A DNA stretch of 45,734 bases from NCBI GenBank assembly GCA_030537145.1, contig JAUNON010000018.1, forward strand, positions 1-45,734, given 5' to 3'. Numbering within the stretch: position 1 is the first letter of the stretch; each line of letters starts with the position of its first letter. This DNA comes from Lachnospiraceae bacterium. Its GTDB lineage: Bacteria > Bacillota > Clostridia > Lachnospirales > Lachnospiraceae. The position numbers and the translations under genes were made by a program. Shown piece by piece: positions 15,984-23,788 of this stretch. The notes beneath the pieces are model-generated. The model worked only from the letters and a program-made list of their open reading frames with translations. It was not told where the DNA came from and made no database searches.

Positions 15984-17110
15984 CTTTCGTCCTCCTGTCC
16001 CAAAAGCCGGATGGTTCCGGTCTCCAGATATTCCTGCTGCAGCCTTTCATAATCTGCTTCCCTTTCCGCAAGATGCTGCGCCGCATTTTCCTTTGTTACG
16101 TAGCAGCCAAAGCCCGGGTAGCTGTCCTTCCCTGTAATGGTATCGATCACCAGATCTGCCACCTCATAATAAAAATGTCCGTCATTATAAAAATTGTAGG
16201 GATTTAAGTCAATATCATGGAACCCGCTGAAATCCCAGTAATCCGTAACCAGCGCAATTTCATTCAGATAATTCCGGAAATAAGAGCTTTCAAATTTCCC
16301 CATTTCGCTGATAAAGGAGGGCGCAACGATCACCATAAGCTCCACTCCGCTGCTGTCGCACATTTTCTTAATCCGCTTGAGGGAAGCGAGGCTTTCCTCA
16401 ATATAGGATGCTTCCTTATCTTTCGTAAACAGAGTTTTCATACGGGCAGCAAAGGTATCCAGCACCGCCTCCCGGGTATACTGCTCCATATCCGTCCCGT
16501 TTTCTATTTTCTGATAATATTTGCTCAGGTTCCGCTCTCCCGTGGGAGTCAGCTCCGCATAGGTTTTTCCGTTCAGCCTTTCCTTCAGCCGGTCTATGCT
16601 TCTAGTAATATCCATAAAAAGAAAGTCTGTCATTTCCAGGAAGCGGGATTCTCCGGTCAAAATTGCCGGAACCTTCACGGTAATGTCCTCCTGGTTTCGT
16701 TTCAGATAATTTACCTCTCCGCCGCTGATACTCAGTACGATTTTTTTTGGATCTGCGTATTTTAGCAGGAATTCCGTTTCCAGCTCATATTCGTAAAAAC
16801 TTCCCCCTGCCTCGTACAGGCTGTAATACCGGTAGCCGTCCAGCTCCTGAAGCTTCTCCACCCGGTAGCTGCCGGACTTGGAGCCGCCGATCAGGTAGGC
16901 GTCATAATTGTCACTGTAATGCAGGACATGCTGCGCCTTCAGCTCTCTCTGATAATAGGTGGTGTCCACGGGAAAGTCAACCGCTTCATAGTCGCCCGCC
17001 TGGAAAGAAAAATATCCGAAGGGATCTACAAAATAATTCACGGATGCCAGCACCGCAAATACCGCAAGAACCAGGCAGAGAAATGCAAGATTCCATTTTT
17101 TATAATTCAT
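15953..17110 (-). CDS. SGNH-like membrane-anchored partner of the MBOAT acyltransferase (DltD/AlgJ-X logic)
   Basis: The 385-residue protein begins with one membrane helix (about 7-27) and should lie outside the membrane. Near the N-terminus LIGGSKSGS (residues 73-81) resembles the nucleophile block of SGNH/GDSL hydrolases, and FYNDGHF near the C-terminus (D310, H312) resembles the block that supplies Asp and His. Such proteins pair with MBOAT enzymes and finish O-acylation of surface polymers; DltD and AlgJ/AlgX are known cases. It starts 11 bp after the MBOAT gene behind AGGAGG. The catalytic residues are my reading of short motifs and need structural checking. Without neighbours I would call it an SGNH-like hypothetical protein. 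Confidence 0.72.
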   Translation of the reverse strand: MNYKKWNLAFLCLVLAVFAVLASVNYFVDPFGYFSFQAGDYEAVDFPVDTTYYQRELKAQHVLHYSDNYDAYLIGGSKSGSYRVEKLQELDGYRYYSLYEAGGSFYEYELETEFLLKYADPKKIVLSISGGEVNYLKRNQEDITVKVPAILTGESRFLEMTDFLFMDITRSIDRLKERLNGKTYAELTPTGERNLSKYYQKIENGTDMEQYTREAVLDTFAARMKTLFTKDKEASYIEESLASLKRIKKMCDSSGVELMVIVAPSFISEMGKFESSYFRNYLNEIALVTDYWDFSGFHDIDLNPYNFYNDGHFYYEVADLVIDTITGKDSYPGFGCYVTKENAAQHLAEREADYERLQQEYLETGTIRLLGQEDESCLVKNETEK

Positions 17111-17121
17111 TTTTCCGCCTC

Positions 17122-18555
17122 CTAAAACTGAAAATACAAAAACTGCACCACCTGATTCATCCGAAGCAGGCAGACGGTCAATAAGACACCTGCAAATACA
17201 AAATGCTTCCGGTCTGCTTTAAATTTCTCCGCCATCTGCCTGGTATTCGGCGCAAACCAGCACAGCGCCAGGCCAAAAATCACCAGCAGGCCCAGCTTCT
17301 GATGATTGGCAATGAAGAAAGTCAGACGCTGCCACACCTGCGCCCATCCCATGGATGCCAATGCAGAAAGATCAAACATGCTGCGGTATACCGCCCAGGC
17401 ATCCGACATATTCTCTGCCACAAATACCACACGGGTCAGCAGGATGCAAAAGAAGGTCAGACCCGCCCCTAAAAGATAAGGCGGATACTTTTTATGATAG
17501 CTTTCCCAGGCGCCTATGCATACCAAAAGCCCGTTTACAATTCCCCAGACAATGAAATTCCATCCGGCGCCGTGCCAGATACCGGATACCAGCATGGTAG
17601 CCATGGTGGCAATATAGTAATTGCGCCACCGGCTGCCCTTACGGAATACATTGCGGAATACGTACCCTCCCAGAAACCGGGACAGGGTCATATGCTGTCT
17701 CTGCCAGTATTGCTGCATATTTCTGGCCTTCCAGGGAGAGTTGAAATTATCCGGAAGATGAATATTATAAAACAGCGCCAGGCCAATGGCCATATCCGTA
17801 TATCCGGACAGATCAAAATAATAAGAGAGACTGTACTCCAGCGTATAGAACCATGACTCCCACATGGGTATGCCGCTTTTGATCGAGCTGTAAAATTCCG
17901 CCGCACTGTTATTCATCGGATCTGCCAGCAGCATCTTCTTTGCACAGCCGATGGCAAAAATAAAAATTCCGAGAGATACATTTCTTTGATTCCATTTCCG
18001 GTTCTGCTCATTTTCAAACTGCGGGGTAATTTCTCCGTGATGCACAATAGGGCCCACAATCAACTGAGGAAAAAAGGTAATAAACAGCAGATATTCCAGT
18101 ATATGATACTCCTTTGTCTCTCCCCGGTAGCAATCCACCAGAAATGCGATCAACTGGAAGGTAAAAAAGGAAATACCGATGGGCAGCGCCAGCTTTTTCA
18201 TTACAAAATCCGTTCCCGCCAGGGCATTCAGATTTTCCAGGAAGAAATTCATATACTTATAATAGCCCAACAGCGCCAGATTGCCCAGCACGCCCACCAG
18301 CAGAATCCATTTCCGCTGTTTCCGGTTTTCCGGCCCTTTTAACCGGCACATGGTAATCCCCAGCACATAGTTTGCCAGTACGCTTCCGAGAAAAAACGGG
18401 AAAAACGCAGGACTGCCCTGGGAGTAAAAAAAGAATGAAGCAACCACCAGAAGAATTTTAGCCATTTCATAATAATGAAAATGATTCAACAGCCAGTATC
18501 CGGCGGTCACAACCGGAAAAAATCCCAGCAAAAACTGATAGGATGAAAATATCAT
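17122..18555 (-). CDS. MBOAT-family membrane O-acyltransferase (AlgI/DltB-like)
   Basis: The 477-residue, many-helix protein starts MIFSSYQFLLGFFPVV, a very common AlgI-type opening. It carries PIGISFFTFQ, FPQLIVGPIVHH, FDLSGYTDMAIGLA and the two MBOAT histidines: H288 in WQRQHMTLSRFL and H328 in SGIWHGAGWNF. MBOAT enzymes move acyl groups from a cytosolic donor to an outside acceptor such as a polysaccharide or teichoic acid. Its length fits AlgI/PatA types better than DltB (about 400). It lies 20 bp after the ABC permease and 11 bp before the SGNH partner. There is no dltC carrier gene, so the donor is more likely an acyl-CoA, perhaps supplied by the ligase in the same operon (inference). 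Confidence 0.92.
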   Translation of the reverse strand: MIFSSYQFLLGFFPVVTAGYWLLNHFHYYEMAKILLVVASFFFYSQGSPAFFPFFLGSVLANYVLGITMCRLKGPENRKQRKWILLVGVLGNLALLGYYKYMNFFLENLNALAGTDFVMKKLALPIGISFFTFQLIAFLVDCYRGETKEYHILEYLLFITFFPQLIVGPIVHHGEITPQFENEQNRKWNQRNVSLGIFIFAIGCAKKMLLADPMNNSAAEFYSSIKSGIPMWESWFYTLEYSLSYYFDLSGYTDMAIGLALFYNIHLPDNFNSPWKARNMQQYWQRQHMTLSRFLGGYVFRNVFRKGSRWRNYYIATMATMLVSGIWHGAGWNFIVWGIVNGLLVCIGAWESYHKKYPPYLLGAGLTFFCILLTRVVFVAENMSDAWAVYRSMFDLSALASMGWAQVWQRLTFFIANHQKLGLLVIFGLALCWFAPNTRQMAEKFKADRKHFVFAGVLLTVCLLRMNQVVQFLYFQF

Positions 18556-18575
18556 AACGTCCTCCCTCTTTCCTG

Positions 18576-19352
18576 CTATTCAAAGGTTTTCCATTTATTC
18601 ATCTGCTTTTCCCCGATTCGGAACAGAACCTCTTCCATCAGGATCATCACGACTCCCAGACTGATAATCACGATCAGGGTAGATGCCGTATTCCCGGTAT
18701 TCCGCCCCACGCTGAGCACATAGCCCATCCCCTTTGGAACCCCCACCATCTCGGCGGCAATGACGACTCTCCAGGCAAAGCCCAGGCCCAGCCGGAACCC
18801 GGCCATCACATACGGCAAAATGCCCGGTATCACGCAGTACCGGATCCGCTGAAGCCAGTTGGCCTCCATAATATCCAGCACATGGTACAGCCTCCGGTCC
18901 ACATTCTGCATACCCTGATAGGTATTGACAATGATGGGAGAAAGGGAACCCATAACAATGATGAAAATCGCCGCCTGATTCCCCAGACCAAACCACAGAA
19001 TGGCCAGCGGCACCCAGGCTACCCCCGGTATCGGAGAAACAAAGCGGAGGATCGGATAGATCATATTGCACGCAGTCTCACTGGTTCCGATCAGGATCCC
19101 CACAGGAAGCCCGATCACCGCCGCAATGAAAAATCCGGTAAATACCCGTTTCATACTGACCCAGAGATTACTCAAAAGATATCCGGATGACAGCATATCC
19201 ACCAGCTCCCTGCCCACCCTTGCGGGCAGAGGAAACAGCATCTGAGCCGTATCCGGATCCAATCTGCCAAAAAGGCCTGTTACAGAGGCCAGGGTCCAGA
19301 AAGCCAGAACCAGTAATACGCCCACGCACCCCTGTAATAGCTTCTTTCTCAT
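18576..19352 (-). CDS. ABC transporter permease, nitrate/sulfonate/taurine (SsuC/TauC) type
   Basis: The 258-residue inner-membrane permease has about six hydrophobic segments and the family's sequence blocks: FPLPARV, SLWV-like SNLWVSMKRVFTGF, PIPGVAWVPLAILWFGLGN, and the cytosolic EAA-type loop near 155-175 contacting the ATPase. It should work as a homodimer with the ATPase and binding protein of this operon. It is 39 bp after the binding-protein gene behind AAGGAG and 20 bp before the MBOAT gene. The substrate cannot be read from the permease: this family also imports thiamine precursors and aromatic or other organic acids. No sulfonate-degrading enzyme is nearby. Confidence 0.92.
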   Translation of the reverse strand: MRKKLLQGCVGVLLVLAFWTLASVTGLFGRLDPDTAQMLFPLPARVGRELVDMLSSGYLLSNLWVSMKRVFTGFFIAAVIGLPVGILIGTSETACNMIYPILRFVSPIPGVAWVPLAILWFGLGNQAAIFIIVMGSLSPIIVNTYQGMQNVDRRLYHVLDIMEANWLQRIRYCVIPGILPYVMAGFRLGLGFAWRVVIAAEMVGVPKGMGYVLSVGRNTGNTASTLIVIISLGVVMILMEEVLFRIGEKQMNKWKTFE

Positions 19353-19391
19353 ATCGCTTACTCCTTAATGCCTGTTTCAAAACGGTTTCTT

Positions 19392-20351
19392 TTAATTCAG
19401 AAAGAACTCTGACGCCTGGGGGAGCTCCTCCAGATATCCCAGATCTACCGACCACTGAAGCACCTTCAAAGATTCTTCCTGGTCGATTTCCCAATGAAAA
19501 TCCACCCTCTTTCTGGCGCTTTCCATCACGGAAGGCTCCATCTGCAGAATGGAAGCCAGCAGCTCATTTGCTCCCGCATCTGTGTTCAGATATTCCGTAG
19601 TCCTTTGATGAATCTCCAGGAAGGAATCCAGAAGCTCCCGATGGTTTTCTATAAAATCTCCGGAAGCGATCACCACATTTCCCGGGTAAAAGCTGCCGTT
19701 TTCGGATGCCAGCTCCGCAGCAGCATCATAAATGATTTTCACATCCTCCCCATATTCCGCTTCCGCCTGCGATGCATAGGGCTCCCAGGTAATCATGGCA
19801 TCTACCTCTTTCGTGGCAAACAGCAGCGCTGCCATATCAGCCGGTTTCATTCCCGGGATCAGCACCACATCCATTTCCGGATCCAGGCCCGCCTCCGTTA
19901 AGATCCGGGCCCGCAGCAGCGCATCCGTTACCGTGGCAATGTTGGGCTCCGCCACAAGAGCGCCGTTTAGATCCTCCACCGTTTCAATCCCGGTATCCTG
20001 TCTGGTCATCAGCACATGTCCGCCGCCATTACTGCCAGCAACCACCTTCAGGTCGGTTCCCTTGGTAAACCAGGTAGCCGCCGGACCAATGCCCACCATG
20101 GCTATATCCAGTTCTCCTGACGCAAATGCCTCCATCAAGGCTGAGCCATCCGCAAATTCCGCCAGCTCCACTTCCAGTCCCGCCTCTTCAAAATATCCCA
20201 GCTCCCGGGACACAAAAGGGGCCGCCGTACCCAGCGCCAAAATAGAGCCCGCCCGTATGCGGGAGGCCTCCTCCCCATAAGCTGCCGGCGCCGCCTGAAG
20301 GGCCAGCAGATTCATACTCAATATTGCTGCCAGTAAACATTTCTTTCTCAT
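19392..20351 (-). CDS. ABC transporter substrate-binding protein, SsuA/TauA/THI5-like
   Basis: The 319-residue protein has a signal peptide (MRKK, hydrophobic core, cleavage probably near residue 26) and a periplasmic-binding type 2 fold: ALGTAAPFVSRELGYFEEAGLEVEL, ALMEAFASGELDIAMVGIGP, and VDAMITWEPY. These blocks are typical of the NMT1/SsuA/TauA family. Unusually for a Gram-positive, no lipobox cysteine follows the hydrophobic core, so how it is held at the membrane is unclear. The start has AGGAGG eight bases upstream. It is 72 bp after the ligase gene and 39 bp before the permease. The ligand is unknown; the neighbouring acid-CoA ligase makes a carboxylate plausible. Confidence 0.9.
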   Translation of the reverse strand: MRKKCLLAAILSMNLLALQAAPAAYGEEASRIRAGSILALGTAAPFVSRELGYFEEAGLEVELAEFADGSALMEAFASGELDIAMVGIGPAATWFTKGTDLKVVAGSNGGGHVLMTRQDTGIETVEDLNGALVAEPNIATVTDALLRARILTEAGLDPEMDVVLIPGMKPADMAALLFATKEVDAMITWEPYASQAEAEYGEDVKIIYDAAAELASENGSFYPGNVVIASGDFIENHRELLDSFLEIHQRTTEYLNTDAGANELLASILQMEPSVMESARKRVDFHWEIDQEESLKVLQWSVDLGYLEELPQASEFFLN

Positions 20352-20423
20352 GCAAATTCCTCCTGGGTTCTGTAAAATAATTTCTTCCGTATGATATGGT
20401 CTCCGCTGTCTGTCAGAGGCTGC

Positions 20424-21938
20424 TTATCTCTTCCGGAACTGCGGATGATAGAGCTCCAGCAGCCTCAGCCGCTGTATTTTTCCGTTTCCTCCCTGCGGAA
20501 TCTCGTCCACAAAGAATACCTTCCGCGGAACCTTATAATCCGCCAGCTCTTCTCTGCACCGGGCCTTTACCTCTTCCTCCGTCAGGCTGGCGCCCTCCTT
20601 CTTTTTGATAAAACAGGCCACCTCTTCTCCGTATACCTCATCCGGCACGCCAACGGCTGCCGCCAGCTCCACCTGCGGCAGTTGGTAAAGCACTTCGTCA
20701 ATCTCCAAAGGCGAAAACTTCTCTCCGGACCGGTTGATCAGCTCCTTAATCCTGCCGTTCAGAAACAAATAACCGTCCCCGTCCAGATATCCCATGTCTC
20801 CGGAATGAAACCACCCGTCTGTAAAGGATTTTTCCGTTATCTCCGGTTTGTGATAATACCCGCAGGTGATATTCTCTCCCCGGATCCATACTTCCCCCTG
20901 CTCCCCTGTAAAAGCATCCGTTCCATCCAGTTTTACCACCCGGATCCGGTTCCCGTAAGCCAGTCCCACAGATCCCGCCTTATGAATTGCCGGAGGCAGC
21001 GGATTGGTGGTAATCTGAGCGCACCCTTCCGTGATCCCATAGGATTCGATCACCGGTATACCGCAAAGCCTCTCAAACTCCTGCAGCACTGCTTTCGGCA
21101 GCGCACAGGAGGCGGAGCGGGCAAACCTCAAGCCGGAATGGCACCCGTATTCCGGAATCCCTCTGGCCAGCATATGCGAATACATGGCCGGCACTCCGCT
21201 GAACCAGGTGATTTTATATTTCTCCACATATCCCCAGAAACGGCTGACGGAAAATTTCCCGCCGATTACGATCTGCTGCTCCGACACAAGCGGAGTCAGC
21301 AGGGTAATTACCAGCCCATTGATATGGAACCAGGGCATCACACACAGCACCCGGTCTGAGTCCGTCAATTGATGGGCCTTTATAATATCCCTGGTCTTAG
21401 CCAGAAGATTTTCATAGGACAGCATCACGCCCTTAGGATGTCCTGTGGTTCCGGAGGTGTACATCAGCATAGCCGTATGCTCCGGCAGATCCCTGGGACT
21501 GTTCCGATACAGCCGGTAAAACAAAAGCAGTTCCTCCCCATCCCCGTTAAAGACATGCCTTTCCGGAGAAGAACGCTCTGCTGCTTCTTTCAAAATGCCG
21601 TCATACTCTGGCTGCACAAAAATCCCCTCCGCCCGGGTATCCTCCAGGATATACCGCAGCTCCTTCCATTTCAGCCCGGTGTTCACCGGCACAGCGATCC
21701 GCCCGCTGCCGGTAATGGCAAAAAAATTAACAGCGAAAGCAATGCTGTTATCCATCATCATTAATACTCTGGCTCCCGGACGGATTCCCGCCTGTTCCAG
21801 CTTCTTTGCAGTCCGGCAGACCTGCGCCCGGAATGCCCCATAGGTGAGGGAGCTTTCCTCTCTTGCATCCAGTAAAAAAACCGTATTTCCCTTTCTTTCT
21901 GCCAGGTCCTCCAAAATCACGCCAAACTTGTTCTCCAT
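20424..21938 (-). CDS. AMP-forming carboxylic acid-CoA ligase (ANL superfamily)
   Basis: The 504-residue enzyme has the full set of ANL motifs: phosphate loop YTSGTTGHPKG (160-170), ESYGITEG (about 298-305), the hinge-side Asp in WFHSGDMG (D381), GRIKELINRSGEKFSP, and catalytic K487 in PQGGNGKIQR. It should adenylate a carboxylic acid and load it on CoA in the cytosol. MPWFHINGL and GGKFSVSRFW loosely resemble the Pcs60/oxalyl-CoA-synthetase branch, but I cannot fix the substrate. I start at MENKFGV, behind GGGTAGGA; an in-frame ATG 43 codons earlier would overlap the ATPase gene. It lies between the ATPase and binding-protein genes of one transporter, an unusual place that suggests it acts on the imported compound. 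Confidence 0.88.
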   Translation of the reverse strand: MENKFGVILEDLAERKGNTVFLLDAREESSLTYGAFRAQVCRTAKKLEQAGIRPGARVLMMMDNSIAFAVNFFAITGSGRIAVPVNTGLKWKELRYILEDTRAEGIFVQPEYDGILKEAAERSSPERHVFNGDGEELLLFYRLYRNSPRDLPEHTAMLMYTSGTTGHPKGVMLSYENLLAKTRDIIKAHQLTDSDRVLCVMPWFHINGLVITLLTPLVSEQQIVIGGKFSVSRFWGYVEKYKITWFSGVPAMYSHMLARGIPEYGCHSGLRFARSASCALPKAVLQEFERLCGIPVIESYGITEGCAQITTNPLPPAIHKAGSVGLAYGNRIRVVKLDGTDAFTGEQGEVWIRGENITCGYYHKPEITEKSFTDGWFHSGDMGYLDGDGYLFLNGRIKELINRSGEKFSPLEIDEVLYQLPQVELAAAVGVPDEVYGEEVACFIKKKEGASLTEEEVKARCREELADYKVPRKVFFVDEIPQGGNGKIQRLRLLELYHPQFRKR

Positions 21939-21990
21939 TTTTCCTACCCTTTCGAAGGCTGTATTCCCGCTCTTTCCAGACCGTCTGTCC

Positions 21991-22758
21991 TTATCCTTCC
22001 GCTGCTGACTGCCCGTTTTCCTGCACCATCTGCAGCACTCGGTTTCGGTATGCCAGAAACTCTGCACTGGTGCGATCCCTGGGACGGGCCAGATTGATTT
22101 CTATTGTGTCCTTTACCGTAGCGGGGGAACCGGAAAATACAACTACCTTATCGGACAGATATACTGCCTCATCACAGTCATGCGTCACAAATACGACAGT
22201 AAAATCCTTTCTTTTACACAGATCCACCAGCTCATCCTGCAGCTTCATCCTGGTAAAAGAATCCAATGCGCCAAAGGGCTCATCCATCAGCAGAATCCCA
22301 GGGTTCATCACCAGCGCCCTGGCGATGGCCACCCGCTGCTTCATCCCGCCGGAAAGCTGATGCGGATAGGCCTTCTCAAAGCCCTGCAGCCGTACCAGAT
22401 CAATCGCCCAGGAAACCTTTCTTTTAATCTCTTCCCGGGAATATTTTTTTACCTTCAGCCCCAGCGCAATATTATTCCACACGGTCATCCACGGAAACAG
22501 CACATAATCCTGAAACACCATACATCTGCTGCTATCCGGTCCTTCTACCGGTCTTTGTCCCACCAGCACCTGTCCGGAGTCCGGCTTCAACAGTCCTGCA
22601 AGAATGCGCAGAAGAGTAGACTTCCCGCATCCGGAGGGGCCTACCAGCGACACAAATTCTTTTTCTCCGACAGTAAGGGAAATCCTGTTTAAGATGGACA
22701 AATTCTCCTCCTGCTGATTCTGGGGAAATGATTTTGACACTTCTTTCACTTCGATCAT
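21991..22758 (-). CDS. ABC transporter ATP-binding protein, SsuB/TauB/NrtD type
   Basis: The 255-residue ATPase has Walker [11 protein letters not shown]-loop [14 protein letters not shown], signature [15 protein letters not shown], Walker [13 protein letters not shown] and the switch His in [13 protein letters not shown]. The short form without a C-terminal regulatory domain and the FPWMTVWNN block fit the nitrate/sulfonate/taurine importers. I start at [11 protein letters not shown], eight or nine bases after GGGAG, rather than an ATG seven codons upstream. It is the first gene of the operon. The 357-bp gap before it is AT-rich, contains a hairpin at 22981-23026 and shows no promoter that I would defend. 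Confidence 0.93.
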   Translation of the reverse strand: MIEVKEVSKSFPQNQQEENLSILNRISLTVGEKEFVSLVGPSGCGKSTLLRILAGLLKPDSGQVLVGQRPVEGPDSSRCMVFQDYVLFPWMTVWNNIALGLKVKKYSREEIKRKVSWAIDLVRLQGFEKAYPHQLSGGMKQRVAIARALVMNPGILLMDEPFGALDSFTRMKLQDELVDLCKRKDFTVVFVTHDCDEAVYLSDKVVVFSGSPATVKDTIEINLARPRDRTSAEFLAYRNRVLQMVQENGQSAAEG

Positions 22759-23115
22759 ACTTCTATTCTCCCAGGGCATTCTCCGGCAGCTTCCTTCTGG
22801 AATACTTCTTTCCTATCCTGCCCGGCATCCATAAGCCGAACCCGGGAAGCTATTTCTTATTCATGAACAAAGCCCTTAATTTATTTCATTTTATTTACTT
22901 TTTGTTTAATCTTTTATTTCAATTTTATGATATGTTTGTGATGAAATTGTGAGGATTCGCAACTTTTTCCCACACAAAGAAGCCCGGATAAGCAGGCTCC
23001 CTGTAGTCCTCCTGCAAATCCGGGCTATTTCTATTATTTTTTAATTCTCAGGCCTTTCCATTCTTCGAAGCATCCGTTTCTTTCTGCAATATACAATCCC
23101 GAAAGCTCTCTGACG
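22759..23115. other. 357-bp AT-rich intergenic leader of the ABC operon
   Basis: No gene is supported here. It holds a hairpin (22981-23026), a very AT-rich run (about 22860-22950) with several weak -10-like hexamers and one possible TTGAAA -35 at poor spacing, and a CCCGG...CCGGG inverted pair at about 22820-22845 close to the ATPase gene. I see no known riboswitch pattern. Confidence 0.5.
22981..23026. terminator. Hairpin, probable bidirectional or weak terminator downstream of the mnmM-like gene
   Basis: AGCCCGGAT (22981-22989) pairs with ATCCGGGCT (23018-23026), and GCAGG (22992-22996) pairs with CCTGC (23011-23015). On the minus strand the stem is followed by TCTTTGTGTG, a poor T-run; on the plus strand a better T-rich run follows. 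It separates the glutamate synthase group from the ABC operon. It could also act as an attenuator if the operon promoter lies upstream. Confidence 0.55.
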
Positions 23116-23679
23116 CTATTTCAGCTTTACTACCAGCACCGGTATGGGCGGATTCTTGGGCCGGTTATAGTATTCCGTCACCAGAACCAGATACCGCCGG
23201 GAATCCAGTTCCTTCAGCCAGGCCAGCACCTGATTCCGCTCTTCGAAGCCGCTGTCCCCGCCGCTGTAAATACATACACTCATAGCTCCGCCCTGTTTTA
23301 ACAGGCGCAGTCCTTCCTCCATGGCGCGGATCGTGCTGTCAGCCTTCGTAGCCAGCCGGTGATCGCCGCCCGGAAGGTAGCCAAGATTAAACAATATGCA
23401 GCTTACGCTGCCCTCCCTGGCATACCGGCCCATCTGCTCGTGGCTTTCCAGATGCAGCTCATAATTCCGGTAATCCACAGCTTCCCTTAGTCTTTTTTCC
23501 GTCTGCTCCAATGCTGCCTGCTGGATATCAAAAGCCAGCACCCGTCCCGCCGGCCCCACCCGCTGGCACAAAAACCGGGTGTCATTTCCGTTTCCCATGG
23601 TAGCATCGATACACAGATCCCCCGGCTCGATATGATTTTCCGCCAGCCGATGGCACCATTCCGTAATCTGATAATTCAT
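23116..23679 (-). CDS. tRNA U34 methyltransferase-like protein (MnmM/YtqB family)
   Basis: The 187-residue class I SAM-dependent methyltransferase starts with HRLAENHIEPGD and has the SAM loop IDATMGNGNDT, acidic FDIQ, and LFNLGYLPGGDH, a block characteristic of the YtqB family. YtqB of Bacillus subtilis is MnmM, which makes the final methylation in mnm5s2U34 of some tRNAs. A C-terminal EYYNRPKNPPIPVLVVK is also typical. The start is behind GAGGAG. It follows gltD by 109 bp on the same strand and may share its transcript. Assignment to the family is firm; the tRNA role is carried over from relatives. Confidence 0.87.
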   Translation of the reverse strand: MNYQITEWCHRLAENHIEPGDLCIDATMGNGNDTRFLCQRVGPAGRVLAFDIQQAALEQTEKRLREAVDYRNYELHLESHEQMGRYAREGSVSCILFNLGYLPGGDHRLATKADSTIRAMEEGLRLLKQGGAMSVCIYSGGDSGFEERNQVLAWLKELDSRRYLVLVTEYYNRPKNPPIPVLVVKLK

Positions 23680-23788
23680 AGCTCCTCGCCCGCTCCTTCC
23701 AAAAAATGCTTCTGAATCCGGTACAGGAAAAAGAGCTGCTGAAAATGCAATCTGCGCTTACCTCATGGTTCCGGATGATCGCCTCAGC

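Noticed and set aside
15953..22758. Reading the MBOAT/SGNH/ligase genes as a normal dlt operon
   Set aside because: No DltC carrier gene fits in any gap, the ligase phosphate loop is of the acyl-CoA ligase kind, and the MBOAT protein is longer than DltB.
18576..22758. Plain sulfonate or nitrate transporter
   Set aside because: No monooxygenase, desulfonating enzyme or nitrate reductase nearby, and a CoA ligase sits in the middle; substrate left open.
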